64,000 bases of DNA. Source: Undaria pinnatifida. Lineage: Eukaryota > Sar > Phaeophyceae > Laminariales > Alariaceae. The notes below the pieces were generated by a model. That model had not been told where the DNA came from. It was given only the letters and a program-made list of their open reading frames with translations, and did no database searches. Below, piece after piece: positions 12,601 through 22,170 of the stretch (within the stretch, counting starts at the first letter, position 1; each line of letters starts with the position of its first letter). The stretch spans positions 12,035,264-12,099,263 of the forward strand of contig JABAKD010000025.1 of assembly GCA_012845835.1 (NCBI GenBank). The letters run 5' to 3'. A program made the position numbers and the translations under genes.

Positions 12601-15600
12601 CAGCTTGAAGCTTAGCGTAACCGTTTCATGGTGTGTGTGGATGCCTGTCTTTATTGCGAACAAAAAACAGCACAATAAAAGCTTAATAGACCGAAAAGAA
12701 ACAGAGGGTTCCCACTCCCCCGAGTGACCCTGAGACAACTTGAAAACAAGGCCCCCAATAGTCACCCCTCCATCAGGTCGTTTCTACGGTAGCGCCCCTC
12801 AACTTTCTCTTAAACGAAATCGCTGGTTTTGAAACCGACCGCATCTATCTCCTGAAATACGGGGTGCCCCCCGCTACCCCACGCATGATGATACGATAGA
12901 GGTGTGACTTTTAGTCTGAAGTGGTTTTTTGAATGGCGGGGCTCCCCTTAACGCCTAATCGTCAGAAAGACGACATTGTTTTTTTAAGATTCTCGTTGTT
13001 TACCTAGGCCATGGGATGTTCTATCCGGTCGTCAGCGGTTATTTTTTTTCTCCACATCAGTTTTGGGAGAGGGGTCTTAAGCTCCGAAAGTTAGCACCCT
13101 CAGAAAAAAAGCGGTGCGCACCTCTATCGTAGCACGCATCCTTTCTTTTGTCTTTTTTTTTTGTCGTTTTTTTAGTCATTTTTCAGTGCATTTTTTAGTT
13201 ATTTTCTTAGCCCCTTTGTTTAGTCGTGTGCAAGAAAGAAACCATAGACGTCCCGAAGATGCTTTGTTTTGTTTCATAGCTTCCTTCCCACTCGTGTCGA
13301 GCAGCCATGACATGTTCGATATTGAAGAAAAACGCTGCGCTGGGAGGAGGGGTGCACTCAGTTTATGCACATGGCCGTAGCCGTATGGCCATAAACCCTC
13401 GCGTCCCTAATATGTCGGGACACGGGACGCACGTCGGGTTTACACTAACCAGGCAGATATCGCTTGCACCAACCGCGAAGCGCCGTGAGGTGTTCGGCGA
13501 GTCGCATGAAGGGTCACCTTCATTCTTCCAAGAAATGCTCGTAAGACGGACTTCGGCAGCTCGTGCCTACTTTCTTACATGTGGATGACAGCCCCAATGA
13601 GTTGCGTTGTTTTAATGTGTATATCCACTCCAGAAAGACACCGATGGATACTACTATGTACCTGCCTCGTGGGTCCCTTACCATGATCACATTAAGTGAT
13701 GCGATTATTCCATCATTCCCCTTGTGCAGAGTGAGGGTTCTTCACCCCGCACAATATGATCTAACTCGATAACTCGATAACCATCTTGGTTACCACCAAA
13801 AAAAAACGGTACACTGGTTGTCTAGCTCACGCAGTGACTGGCCTGTTTTTTTATAGCGTCGTTGCCAACCAACGCCAGCCCCAACATACATACTTCGAAG
13901 TATAGTTGTTTGCAGAGTCAGTGCCAGCCGAGGCCAAGTATGACATATATATATTTCAAGGGGGGGTGATTTAGGGCGGGGGTGGGATATCGTAGAACCA
14001 GCCCACCGTAGCTTTGTGGCCCAAAATGTCAATGCTGCCTGTAACGTGGCGCGCGTCGGGTCGTGAACGCCATGATTTCTCGGTGCATTGGCCCCGTTGG
14101 CACGTCGGAGCAAAGCCATCCATGGTTACGAACAGCGTTGGCCGCATTAAACGGCCCGGGCTGCTGGGTTAGAGAGACAGTGTTCCCGGAGTGTAACGTC
14201 AGGACGCGTTCGGCCGCCGCCGCGTCACGATAGACGCGTGTTTCGTCGGGAGGCCAACACGTTGAGGCCAAAAGTCGGATTATTGGCTGACGGGGCTCTC
14301 CATAACCGAGGAACTCTTCCACATTAAAAATGTGATCAAAGTCGGTTCCAGCGTGGTAGATATAGATAGAACCCTCGTCGAATGTCAGGTGCATCGGTAC
14401 CATAGCATGCATGGATTGGATTCACCAATGCTCCGGCAAACGGGGTCAGTTTCGGGGCATCGTTTTTGCAGTGGCCCGGGGATCCCTCGCGCGAATGCCC
14501 CCTCTGTGCCACTGCGGTGTTAGTTTCTCGTACAGCTTTTGTTTTGCGACACAAATCCACGATGAAATGGTAAGCTAGGACGCTGTAACAAACAGCTGCA
14601 CCCGACCCCCAATTTTCGTGCGAGTGGCTCAAAATCTAGTCAGTGAAGAAGGGGTCCCTCGACCACAGCATGCGTGGATACTGGTACTGTTGCACGCCTG
14701 TTCTTGGAAGACCGATAATATCGATAAGACTGATATTATTACCGATAATACCGAGATAAACGCCATTGTTTCCGATAATACCGACAATACCAATAACACC
14801 GACATTACTGATATTACCGATAGTACCGATAGTACCCCAGCGTTACCGATAACACCCCGATAATATCGATAATACCAATAACACCGACATTGCTGATATT
14901 ACCGATAATACCGATAGTACCAGCGTTACCGATAACACCCCGATAATATCGATAATACCAACAACACAAACATTACTGATGATACCGATAATATCCATAA
15001 CCTCGATATTACTCCGATTGTACCGATAACGCCGGTAACACCGCGTTTTCTGCTTTTCGATATCGTGAAAACTGGGTCTCAAAAGGTTTGACGACGCTTA
15101 CTATTGCACATTACAGGGCCTTGGATTCACCTGCTATCTTCTGGGTATTCTCGCCTGAGGACCTGTACATCTCCCCCAATATCGATCAAGTTTGACAGAA
15201 AAAGAAAGTGCTATCCGACGAGCAACCCCGTGGCCGAGGCGTGTGCACGCCACGAAATACAAACACTGGGGTACCCCGTACAAATATCATTCGAGCGACA
15301 TCGATATTGCCTTTGAGAGCTACGATAGAGTTGCGCACTAAGTCGTTTACGAGGCTCGTATCACTGGAGGAGCCCCACACACATAGCACCTCGCTGAATA
15401 AGGCTACGACCCCCAATTTTCACTACCGGGTCCGAGCTATCATATCATATCATATCATATCATATCATATCATATCATATCATATCATATCATATCATAT
15501 CATATCATATCATATCATATCATATCATATCATATCATATCATATCATATCATATCATATCATATCGTATCATATCATATCATATCATATCGTATCATAT

Positions 15601-18600
15601 CATATCATACTCGCACGAGTGACTCTGTATCTCGCTGGCGAAACGACGTTACGCGATATGCTTGGCGCGGCGTGGCTGACTATTGCACTGCCGATTCACG
15701 TCGCCATATTAAGATAGCAACAAAGCTTAAGACCTCAAAGAAACAGGGAGGAGGTCACTCGCGTAAAGTGGCTCCGGGCCACTGCCAAGAAAAAAGCCGA
15801 AAAACAACATTCCCCCCCTATCTTTATCGTAGCATTGGTCTAGGCTCAAACCTCTCCTTTGACCAAGGCTACGGTCATTAGTGGTATGATGATGTTAACA
15901 GCATACCCCGTTTTTTCGCCACCGAATTATTCGGCACTTTCTTCTCCGAAACACAGATACGTTTAGGCCATTTGCTGGTTGTGTCGGAGCGTAGCTAACC
16001 ATTCCGTCGCCGGTTTGTGTCGCAAAATTACACTGGGGCTCCCGAAAGTGTCAAAATCGCGAAAGGAACAGGGGGGTCGCTCGCGCGAGTGGCTCCGAGC
16101 CACACTGCAAGAAGGAATGGGCCCACAGGGGTGACCCCCCCCGACCGTTATTCTGGTCCACGTCTTACCCCGTTATTCATGTTCCGGTTTGGGATGTGCC
16201 CCTCGACGTCCGTTCGTAAAACCCTCGAAACAAGGCATCCGGCAGTGTTTTTCAACTCGAACAAACGGGCATCTCAATCCTGTGAAGCTGATTGGGTAGG
16301 CTTCGGCTGTATTCCCCTAATAAATAAAAGTGCTCTGTTTGTGACATCTGAAACAAAATACGCGACACTATTCTACCAAACCTGCCAGCGTAGCCTAAAC
16401 TTCCGATATCTGCTGTGGCTTCTCGTCCGATGCCCCTCGCCCACCCGCGGTGTCTCGCGTCCCGATTCTGAACCAGGTATGACGACGACTCGACATGCGG
16501 CTACGATGCAACGAAGCTCAACTTCGCGCTCCACGTCCGCCTGGGGGATAGACGGGCCTTTCAGGACGGAAATCTGGAGTACTACCAGCTTCTGGAACTG
16601 TTCATGGACACTGTTTCGCTGGAGGTGGTTGCTAAGGGACTGGAACCGCCGCATTTCCATGTCTTCTCGGAGACGATCAAGCCGTGCCCGACAGCGGAAA
16701 CTGGAATGTTCGACGAGTTCCCGACTTGGCCGGTGGAGCTTGACCAGGTAAAAAAACGAAAAAAGGCCAACACGAAAGCTACGGTAGGGAGGGGGGGGCA
16801 GTTTTGGGGGGCTGTTTCTTCGCAATGTCTCGGGGTCACCCGCGCGAGTGACCCCCCTGGTCATTAGCCTCCTTATCGTTCGTGCCGGTCTTAGTTTAGA
16901 CTAGTGATATAAAACCGGCAATGGAATGAACACTGGGGTAAGCTGCGGTGCGCCAAGCGAATCGCCTCATCAAGTGTGGTCGCCGGTGAGGTTATCGAGT
17001 CACTCGTGCGACTGTCCCCTACCGTTTTTCGTTGAGCTAACAGGCGCATCCTACGACATGGGTGTAGTAGTCGTTCCATGGTAGAGCCCCCCCGCAGCTT
17101 TTCTTTAAACGAAACCGCCAGTTTCGAAACCAGCTCCCTGCCGTATCTCCTGGAATACGGTGCCTCTTCTTGCCACCGCGACGTCACCGTTCGATAGTCC
17201 TTTTGCAAACAAGAACGCACGTAAAGGTGCTTTTTTCATAGCACCCTGTTGCTCGGTGTCGAGCAGCCATGAAACATTCGTTAAAGAAAACAGCTGGCTT
17301 TAGGACGGGGGCTATCGCAGAATCAGACGGTGTAGTAGTCATATCTTTTGTCTGAAAACGGTTTCTGAATGACGGGCGGGGATCCTTCTTAACAGCCCCC
17401 TTCCCTAATCCAAGATCGTCAAAATGTTGCTCTGTTTTCGCACTATTTTCGTTGTACAGGCCTACAAGTGTCCGCGGGATTTATTCACAAACCGAAGTGC
17501 ACTTCCTGTTTTAGTCCCAAAATATGTTTTCGCGGGTGAGAGATGTAAAGCTGATGTCAAACAGCCCTCACCTACGGTAGAGGAGCATCAATTTTGTTTT
17601 CTGGGTTTCCTCTCTTTAGGAGGTTAAGGCCTCTCCCTAACCCCTCTAGAGCCCCCAAATCCAGCCACCTATGCCATAATTTCAAGCAAATTTGTCATAA
17701 AAAGGGTTTCCAGTTGTAAAGGCGTTAAACCTGATTTGGAGACAAAACACAACACTATACTACGCTACAGGATGAAAATCCCATGGCCCAGGTATAAAAC
17801 GAGAATCACGCAGAATATAGTAACCCATGTTGCTCCGACGATTTTGGCCTAAGGAGACCCGTCATTCAGGAACCAATTTCCAGACGAGAAGTGATACCTC
17901 ACTGTTGTACCACAAGTCTCAAGCCACCAACCCTGAGAAGGAAAAACACAGTGTTTGGTGCACCTTTACTGTTACTAGCAGAGCGCCAATCGTCCACAAC
18001 CAACCACGTCCAGTGTCCGTGACTGACGAGCGCTCTACGATAACGGAACCAAAAATGTTTCGTCAAAACTGTGCTCTAAATGGCAGGGTTCAACTCCTTA
18101 GAACCCAAACAATGTCTTGACTAAAAATTGTCATTTTTGTTTATATTCCGTTTTTTTTGTTTAGCCTAAAGGTCTAGACAACGCCTTTTGATCCGTGGGA
18201 TTGTGCACCGGGTTGCAACTTGTATATTTGAGCTCAAAGCGCCACTTCTGTTTTTTTTTGTAATAGAGAGCTGAGTCGCCCCAACGCTAAGGGTGAAGCA
18301 GAGGTTTTCTGAGAGCTCCTAACGTGGGCCGCTCAATATCTCGCCATCACCTCAAACTTGACTTCGAAGACATTCGAAGACATTCGTTCGCACAACCCGA
18401 CCTATATATGCTGTTCGCCGTAATAGTCCTATACAAACCAAATATATGCTCGCAAAACTATCATACTGCTGTGACAGGATAGTTTTCCACGCTGTTTGAG
18501 GAGCTCAAACGTTCAGCAACGCTTCGAGACCCAAACCCTGCTGGCGTTACACCGTTGGGTGACTCTGTTCCCCAAGCGAGGAATCTCACAGACGACTGAG

Positions 18601-21600
18601 GCGCAGCTGCCGTAGCCATGCGTCTGCGTATTTTTCTACATTCTTAGAGGTATAATGCACGCGAGATTCGGTCACAAAACGTACGACATGCAGATATAGA
18701 TGCAGCCATAAATAGCTGTGACCAAAGAACGTGCTGCGCTATATGGTGACACGCGTCCCTGCTCGATCACGGCGCGACAAGATTACCCCGAGACGCACAC
18801 AATATGCTTATTCATGGTCAACAACAGCCAGAAGCATAGACTACATGTTTAGTATATGTCACCCTTACATTGATATGATATGCATGCAATGCGCTATCTG
18901 CTGCGTACAAACCCTTGCTGTCTTTGGTGTGGCAAAACAAATGTTCCGCACGTGGTGCGTCTAACCCCGGTCAAGAATCGATGCGCGCCACCTTAGAGCT
19001 GCGCTCTTTTTTTGCTGTGGTTTCTGGCTTGAACAGCTGTATAGGGTAGGGGGGTCACGCGCAGTGGCTCGGGGTCACTCGCGCGAGTGACCCCCGTGTT
19101 CCTTTGCGGTCTTACGCTTTTTTTTTGTGCAACTAAAATTCGCGATACTTCGTACGAAGCCGCACTGGAATGAATGGCGAGCTAAGCTGCGCCGAAAAAA
19201 ATAACCAGAAGCCAGATGGCGCGTGCTGCTAAGAATATAGGTATATATAGTCATTTTTCGTCTGAATGATGAAGGCGGTTTCTGAATGACGGGGCTCCTT
19301 AATCAACCCAAAACCGTCGAAAATGGAAGATTTTTGCATTTTTTGTTTTTTGCTTTATTCTCGTTTTGCGTACCTACCTACCTGTGGGGGCATGAGATTT
19401 CTCATCCATCTTGTAAAAGTTTTAGATTGTCACCAAATTGGTTTTTGGGAAAGGCACGTCCGTACGTACGTGTCGTCTTCTTGTCCGTGAGGTACGGACT
19501 CGCTCGAGTTCGAGCACGATAGTATGGCGGCGCTATGATACTATGATACTATGATAGCTCAAATTCAGCAGAGAAAGGGGGGGGGATATGATAACATGGC
19601 ATATTGTCCGTCGGACTGATTCTACGATACCCCCCCCCCCAAAGCCAGCGATATTCTTTGACGAAGGTTTCACGACTTCTCGGCACGAGGAGGAGTGATA
19701 TGAAAACGCAATCAATCTTCATATATTTCGTTGTTCACAACAAACTATCGAACGATGACCGTCGGGATGGCAAGGGTCGCCGTATTTCATCGGGAGATAC
19801 GCCCCGGACATGGTTTCAAAACTGGCGATTTCGTTGAAGAAATATTGGGGGGGCTATTGTAGAACGACTCGTCGGGTGGCACTTCCATTTTCATTTGTTT
19901 TCAGAGATCCTCAAATTAAGAGCTCCCAAAAGGCAAAAACTAGAAATACAACCGTGTACATGCGTCTCAAACCCTAACACAAAAAGATAACATGGTTTGA
20001 CCAAAAAGTGCCTTCCCTATGGCAGCACGCCGGCACCATTTCGTCTGCAAGGCTGCCAGCTTGGTCTCCCTGTACGCGAGGGCGCGCGATTGGCTGAAAG
20101 TGGGATGATAAGCGTTCCCGTGGTTTTTCTTGTGAACTCGTCCCTGTTATTGTGTCCCTTTTGGATTTAAGAGAAAATGTTGCTGTTTTGTTTATTTTCC
20201 CATTTCATCTTGTTTCTCTCGACAGAAAAAAAAAAAGGTTTGAAAAATAATAGAAAAATACGAAGAAAAAAAATCCTGATTACGTACAAAAGACAGTAAA
20301 TTTCGTGTTTTTCCTACTGTCCTGTTTTTCTTGACAGCCCTAACAAACTGGAGAGAGGAATGTCCCAAGAACATGAAAAATCGCTCGGCAAAGAACGGTC
20401 CAAGCCCCGTTCTAACGACGCTCAACTTTTGACATGCTTATAATGCACGGCTATCATACCGCCGTGATTCGACGCGAAGACACCCGACGATTACCCCTCA
20501 TGATCCGCTTCGTACTTAAGTCCTCTACTTGTACTTTGTGAGGTCTGCCCTGCCATGTGCTGTGAGGACATTGTGTTGATGTCTCCGCGAAGCGACTAAC
20601 CCAAGCCAGCGATGCTCGATTTGGAATCTCTAAGCACCGCTCCGGACGTGTGTGGGCCCGAAGACACTCACTCGACGACTGCCATGTATTACCAACTCTG
20701 TACAACTAAGTTTTGTGGTGCTGGTGGCAAAGATCGATATTTTGTGTTTTTGCTCGGTTTTTTCTTCGGGCTGGGAATGTTTGTGGTAGAGACAGCTCGC
20801 GCTGTCGCCACCACGGGAGCTGAAAAGATACGGCAGCTGAGAAGATACGGCAGTTGATGCATGCTACGATAGAGGTAGCACTTTCCGTGTGAATAATGTT
20901 TTCTGAATGACTAAAGACGCTCCTTAACCCAAAATCGTCGGAAAATACGCCCCCCTTAGTTTTTGCATGATTTTCGTTGTATATCGATCTAGGCCATGGG
21001 AGTTTTCATCCGGTGTTGTAGCAGATTAATTTTTATATCTCTAAATCAGTTTTTGGGAGAGGTCAAATCGAGGAATCTTGGAAAAGAAGTGGTGCACCTC
21101 CATCGTAGCACGCGTCAGCTATTATTAATAGCGCTGGATTGTTAATACACTTGAGTTAGATTGACACGACATGATCGAAAATTCGTGGAAGTGTGGTGAG
21201 CTCAAGCTTTTTTTTTTCCCCCATCCGCCGGAGGTTATAAAGAAAAATCGCTTTCAAATGATCGATGAAGCTCGTGCTGTACACATCTGATGGGTGGTAA
21301 AAATCATATGACTAGTAATGTTGTGTAGGAGTGCACAACCAACCCAACGGTTATTTGGCTCTTGTCTGTCGTCGCAGCTCCCGGCGTGCATAAACGCGAA
21401 GACGCCTGAAGACTGCCCCGAGAAGCGAGCCGGACAATTCTGCGCCCCGTCACGCCCCGGGATATTCAACGTGGTCATGAAGCCCATCACTCTACACGTG
21501 GGGTCTGATGTACACAACGCCATGTCCTGCATGATACACGCCGACGGCATCCTGATGGGATGCAGCACATTCGGCCACGTAGCCGGCTTGCTTACCAAAG

Positions 21601-21797
21601 GTATCTCTTTTTTCTCGATGCGTTGTAGCGGGGAGAAAACTCCTGCTCAGTATAAAATAATTCCACCTCTTGCCATAGCGGAGCGAGGGCATCTGTGGGT
21701 TCCGGTCGAAGGGTCTTGGCGAGACCCGATCTTGAAGTCCAAGAAGCCTTTACGGGCTGCACTTGATACTCTCATCAGGACCAGAGAGATTTCGTAG
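6460..21797 (+). CDS. Glycosyltransferase-like gene, GT11-like motifs (5' partial, 3 exons)
   Basis: Exons 6460-6680, 16477-16747 and 21378-21797 join in phase (the first ends two bases into a codon, the second supplies one base, the second-to-third junction is phase 0) and end at a TAG at 21795-21797. The predicted product has LHVRLGD followed by an acidic/aromatic stretch, then FHVFSE, then MSCMIHADGILMGCSTFG. That order (HxRxGD near the start, F-S-D/E in the middle, a C-x-x-H...STF block near the end) is the arrangement known from GT11 alpha-1,2-fucosyltransferase-like enzymes, which use GDP-fucose. Function is therefore inferred, and other fucosyltransferase-fold families are possible. 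The N-terminal exon(s), including any membrane anchor, are not identified. Such enzymes act in the Golgi/secretory pathway, and in brown algae they would be candidates for fucan or glycoprotein fucosylation. Confidence 0.7.
6874..7118 (+). mobile_element. M2 MITE-like element
   Basis: It begins 'tctacgatagcccccatcc' and ends near 'cggcgggctaccgggttga', an imperfect terminal inverted repeat. The internal landmarks 'gctgctcgacacgag', 'ctatcgaacgatgacgtcgg' and 'ggtttcaaaaccacctattt' recur in the same order at 19619-19863 and inverted at 17076-17322 and 23014-23262. There is no coding capacity, so it is a non-autonomous element. Confidence 0.6.
7211..7265. repeat. GGTGAT microsatellite
   Basis: About nine tandem hexamers of GGTGAT type, with one TTGGGA interruption near the end. 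Confidence 0.9.
7365..7550 (-). repeat. R1 palindrome-bearing repeat, inverted copy
   Basis: It starts 'ctactcgcacaagagacgc' and ends at the core half-site 'tcgcgagtgaccccgagcca'. The internal 'cgaaaacgacgtt', 'ggcgtggctt'-like and 'aggaacagg' blocks are shared with the R1 copies at 12180 and 15612. Confidence 0.5.
8105..8700 (+). repeat. AGCTC-rich 42-bp minisatellite array, copy 1
   Basis: Tandem units of mostly 42 bp follow the scheme 'acatgtgcagatgagctatc' + 'n-tatagctcaagc'. In the best-preserved part the units recur exactly 42 bp apart (8493, 8535, 8577). Because the unit is a multiple of three, a frame stays open from 8200 to 8625 and reads as 14-residue repeats of the type CADELPSIAQ plus four variable residues. 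A second array with the same variant order lies at 9905-10350. Whether it is coding is unknown; it sits inside an intron, so a minisatellite is the safer call. Confidence 0.8.
9247..9623 (-). pseudogene. hAT-family transposase C-terminal (dimerisation) remnant
   Basis: On the minus strand one frame starts FWSNEGQPIYANMARVARV. After a frameshift the other frame continues LSVPASSAVLERDFSTAGL. The tryptophan-containing start followed by 'PASSA.ER.FSTAG' is the hallmark of the hATC dimerisation domain of hAT transposases. The downstream residues (NPSAAYAEMGMLLNGS) fit the family's 'N...P....E...L' tail. The catalytic N-terminal part and terminal inverted repeats were not found, so this is a truncated, frameshifted fossil lying antisense in the intron. 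Confidence 0.7.
9905..10350 (+). repeat. AGCTC-rich 42-bp minisatellite array, copy 2
   Basis: It has the same unit as the array at 8105-8700. The variant block with 'catgtagctcctatagctc', then 'gggctagctcatgtagctcg' and 'tcatcctgggcaaacatgtg' matches 8200-8290 in order, so the two arrays derive from one another by duplication rather than independent expansion. An open frame at 10045-10293 again reads TCADELSPIAQ-type 14-residue repeats. Confidence 0.8.
10940..11365. repeat. CATCATAACAC-type satellite
   Basis: A long degenerate array built from 'caccatcat', 'aacaccatcataacaccatc' and 'attgttaa' units. No coding potential is seen. Confidence 0.85.
11416..11678 (+). mobile_element. M1 MITE-like element, copy 1
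   Basis: It starts 'gacgcgtgctacgatagagg' and ends 'gcacctgtaccgtagcccgc' + 'gtc', an imperfect terminal inverted repeat of about 23 bp. The interior shares 'tgaatgacggggct', 'cccaaaatcgtc', 'tctcgttgcgtaccta', 'ttttgggagaggt' and 'ggtgcacct' with the copies at 12881, 20856, 25842 and 61932. It has no reading frame of its own. Confidence 0.7.
12180..12745 (-). repeat. Two inverted R1 repeats in tandem
   Basis: The first (about 12180-12440) and the second (about 12535-12745) both run from a 'cgcacgagcgactctgtacc' or 'cgtacgagggactctgtat' start to a central core ('tcactcgcgcgagggacccc'; 'cccactcccccgagtgaccc'). Poly-G tracts at 12320 and 12468-12497 separate them. Confidence 0.55.
12881..13140 (+). 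mobile_element. M1 MITE-like element, copy 2
   Basis: The left end 'atgatacgatagaggtg' pairs with the right end 'gcacctctatcgtagcacgc'. The interior follows the M1 order (tgaatggcggggctccc, taatcgtc, tctcgttgtttacctaggcc, ttttgggagagg, gctccgaaa). It lies directly behind a partial M2 stretch (12790-12880), an association repeated elsewhere. Confidence 0.7.
14029..14412 (-). CDS. Hypothetical antisense open frame
   Basis: A 127-codon frame lies antisense inside intron 1 of the glycosyltransferase-like gene. It starts MHAMVPMHLTFDEGSIYIYH and includes FNVEEFLGYGEPRQ and GPFNAANAVRNHGWLCSDVP. The composition is balanced and not repeat-like, which sets it apart from most frames in this region. 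I do not recognise the family. It could be an exon of an unrelated minus-strand gene or of a mobile element. No splice partners could be assigned with confidence. Confidence 0.3.
   Translation of the reverse strand: MHAMVPMHLTFDEGSIYIYHAGTDFDHIFNVEEFLGYGEPRQPIIRLLASTCWPPDETRVYRDAAAAERVLTLHSGNTVSLTQQPGPFNAANAVRNHGWLCSDVPTGPMHREIMAFTTRRAPRYRQH
14722..15035. repeat. GATAATACC-type minisatellite
   Basis: A degenerate array of 9-15 bp units ('gataataccgataa', 'caccgacattactgatat', 'accgatagtacc'). The block 'cagcgttaccgataacaccc' + 'cgataatatcgataatacca' occurs twice, showing a higher-order duplication. Confidence 0.85.
15436..15611. repeat. CATAT pentanucleotide microsatellite
   Basis: About 34 tandem CATAT (ATCAT) units with only two T-to-G type interruptions (CGTAT). 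The low divergence suggests recent expansion or ongoing slippage. The frame across it (repeating Ser-Tyr-His-Ile-Ile) is an artefact. Confidence 0.95.
15612..15860 (-). repeat. R1 palindrome-bearing repeat, inverted copy
   Basis: It starts 'tcgcacgagtgactctgtat', contains 'gcgcggcgtggctgactatt', and ends past the core 'tcactcgcgtaaagtggctc' with 'tttatcgtagcattggtcta'. It is one of the more complete inverted copies. Confidence 0.55.
16477..16747 (+). CDS. Glycosyltransferase-like gene, second visible exon
   Basis: Acceptor 'accag', donor GTAAAA, 271 nt (one base plus 90 codons). It carries LNFALHVRLGDRRAF, then a helical LEYYQLLELFMDTVSLEVVA stretch, then PPHFHVFSETIKPCP and FDEFPTWPVELDQ. 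HVRLGD resembles the nucleotide-sugar-binding HxRxGD motif of fucosyltransferases, and FHVFSE sits where GT11-type enzymes carry F-S-D. Codon use is rich in C/G-ending codons, unlike the flanking repeats, and no stop occurs in the frame. Confidence 0.8.
16780..17020 (+). repeat. R1 palindrome-bearing repeat
   Basis: It begins 'agctacggtagggagg' and has the central near-palindromic core at 16832-16855 (one mismatch). It then continues 'ggtaagctgcggtgcgccaa' and ends with a second small palindrome 'agtcactcgtgcgact'. The copies at 21910 and 23885 have the same two-palindrome layout. Confidence 0.6.
17076..17322 (-). mobile_element. M2 MITE-like element, inverted copy
   Basis: It reads as the reverse complement of 19619-19863: 'ttctttaaacgaaaccgcca', 'gtatctcctggaatacggtg', 'gtgtcgagcagccatgaaac' and 'gggggctatcgcagaa'. 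The ends form the M2 inverted repeat. Confidence 0.6.
19071..19094. repeat. Perfect 24-bp palindrome (core of R1 repeat)
   Basis: The half-site ggggtcactcgc is followed immediately by its exact reverse complement. It lies in an R1 copy covering about 19050-19220. Decayed versions of the same core occur near 10705, 12361, 12710, 14465, 16076, 16832, 21980, 23952 and 63082. Confidence 0.95.
19619..19863 (+). mobile_element. M2 MITE-like element
   Basis: It has the same internal order as 6874-7118: 'agccagcgatattctttgac', 'actatcgaacgatgaccgtc', 'ggagatacgccccgg', 'tttcaaaactggcgatttcg'. The left end 'ttctacgatacccccc' pairs with the right end 'ggggggctattgtagaa'. Confidence 0.65.
20856..21117 (+). 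mobile_element. M1 MITE-like element, copy 3
   Basis: The left end 'gcatgctacgatagaggt' pairs with the right end 'acctccatcgtagcacgcgt'. The interior has 'ctccttaacccaaaatcgtc', 'tctaggccatgggag' and 'ttttgggagaggtc'. It is the best-preserved M1 copy together with 12881-13140. Confidence 0.7.
21378..21797 (+). CDS. Glycosyltransferase-like gene, terminal exon
   Basis: Acceptor 'cgcag', phase 0, 139 codons and a TAG stop. It starts LPACINAKTPEDCPEKRAGQ, then has PITLHVGSDVHNAMSCMIHA, DGILMGCSTFGHVAGLLTKG and ISFFSMRCSGE, and ends SWRDPILKSKKPLRAALDTL followed by IRTREIS. The block with conserved Cys/His followed by GCSTFG and a hydrophobic helix fits the C-terminal donor-binding part of GT11-like enzymes. 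At least five decayed copies of this exon follow downstream (22418-26345), so the stop codon and this copy's integrity mark it as the functional one. Confidence 0.8.
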   Translation, partial: LPACINAKTPEDCPEKRAGQFCAPSRPGIFNVVMKPITLHVGSDVHNAMSCMIHADGILMGCSTFGHVAGLLTKGISFFSMRCSGEKTPAQYKIIPPLAIAERGHLWVPVEGSWRDPILKSKKPLRAALDTLIRTREIS

Positions 21798-21909
21798 TGG
21801 CTGGTTGGCCATGTAGTGCCTGCCTGGGGTCGACATTGATTGGCGTAAAAGTAGGCTACTCGATGAAACGACCCCTCGGAATTGGGGGATGTTACCACTC
21901 ATATCTCCG

Positions 21910-22170
21910 TGCCGGTCCTGCCTGAGACAGGACCAAAGCTACACGGCAGGGGGGGCACTCTTGGGGGCCTTTTTTTTTGTGGCTCGGGGTCCATCGCGTG
22001 AGTGACCCCCCTTCTTCTGTTGTGGTCTTGGTCAGCTTTCGGGAAACTGTCATGACTTTTCGATACGGAACCGTAACGGTAAGCTACGCTGCGCCAAACA
22101 GATCGCCTAAAATGGTTGTATCCGTGTGTAAAAAGCACAGAGTGACTCGTGCGAGTATGATTAGCATCAT
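21910..22170 (+). repeat. R1 palindrome-bearing repeat
   Basis: It begins 'gctacacggcagggggggca', has the core 'tccatcgcgtgagtgacccc', then 'ggtaagctacgctgcgccaa' and 'agagtgactcgtgcgagt' at the end. Confidence 0.6.

Larger units (their letters stand above)
6681..16476 (+). other. Intron 1 of the glycosyltransferase-like gene (~9.8 kb)
   Basis: The donor is GTGAGA at 6681 and the acceptor 'accag' at 16472-16476. The intron holds M2 (6874), R1 (7365, 12180, 12535, 15612) and M1 (11416, 12881) elements, two 42-bp-unit arrays (8105 and 9905), a hAT transposase remnant (9247, minus), several satellites and an antisense open frame (14029-14412). A skipped small exon cannot be excluded, but none is needed to keep the frame. 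Confidence 0.55.
16748..21377 (+). other. Intron 2 of the glycosyltransferase-like gene (~4.6 kb)
   Basis: From the donor GTAAAA to the acceptor 'cgcag'. It contains R1 (16780, 19050), M2 (17076, 19619), a degraded M1 (17325-17585, 19205-19520, inverted at 17825-18040) and a nearly complete M1 (20856-21117). From 18120 to 19040 and from 19900 to 20850 I see no recognisable gene or element. Confidence 0.6.

Noticed and set aside
15208-15717. 169-codon frame with repeating Ser-Tyr-His-Ile-Ile
   Set aside because: It is created by the CATAT microsatellite; a 5-bp unit leaves frames open whenever no stop is in the unit.
20612-20857. 81-codon frame with a possible membrane segment (YFVFLLGFFFGLGMFVV)
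   Set aside because: The hydrophobic part comes from a T-rich tract. The frame runs into an M1 element and has no recognisable domain.
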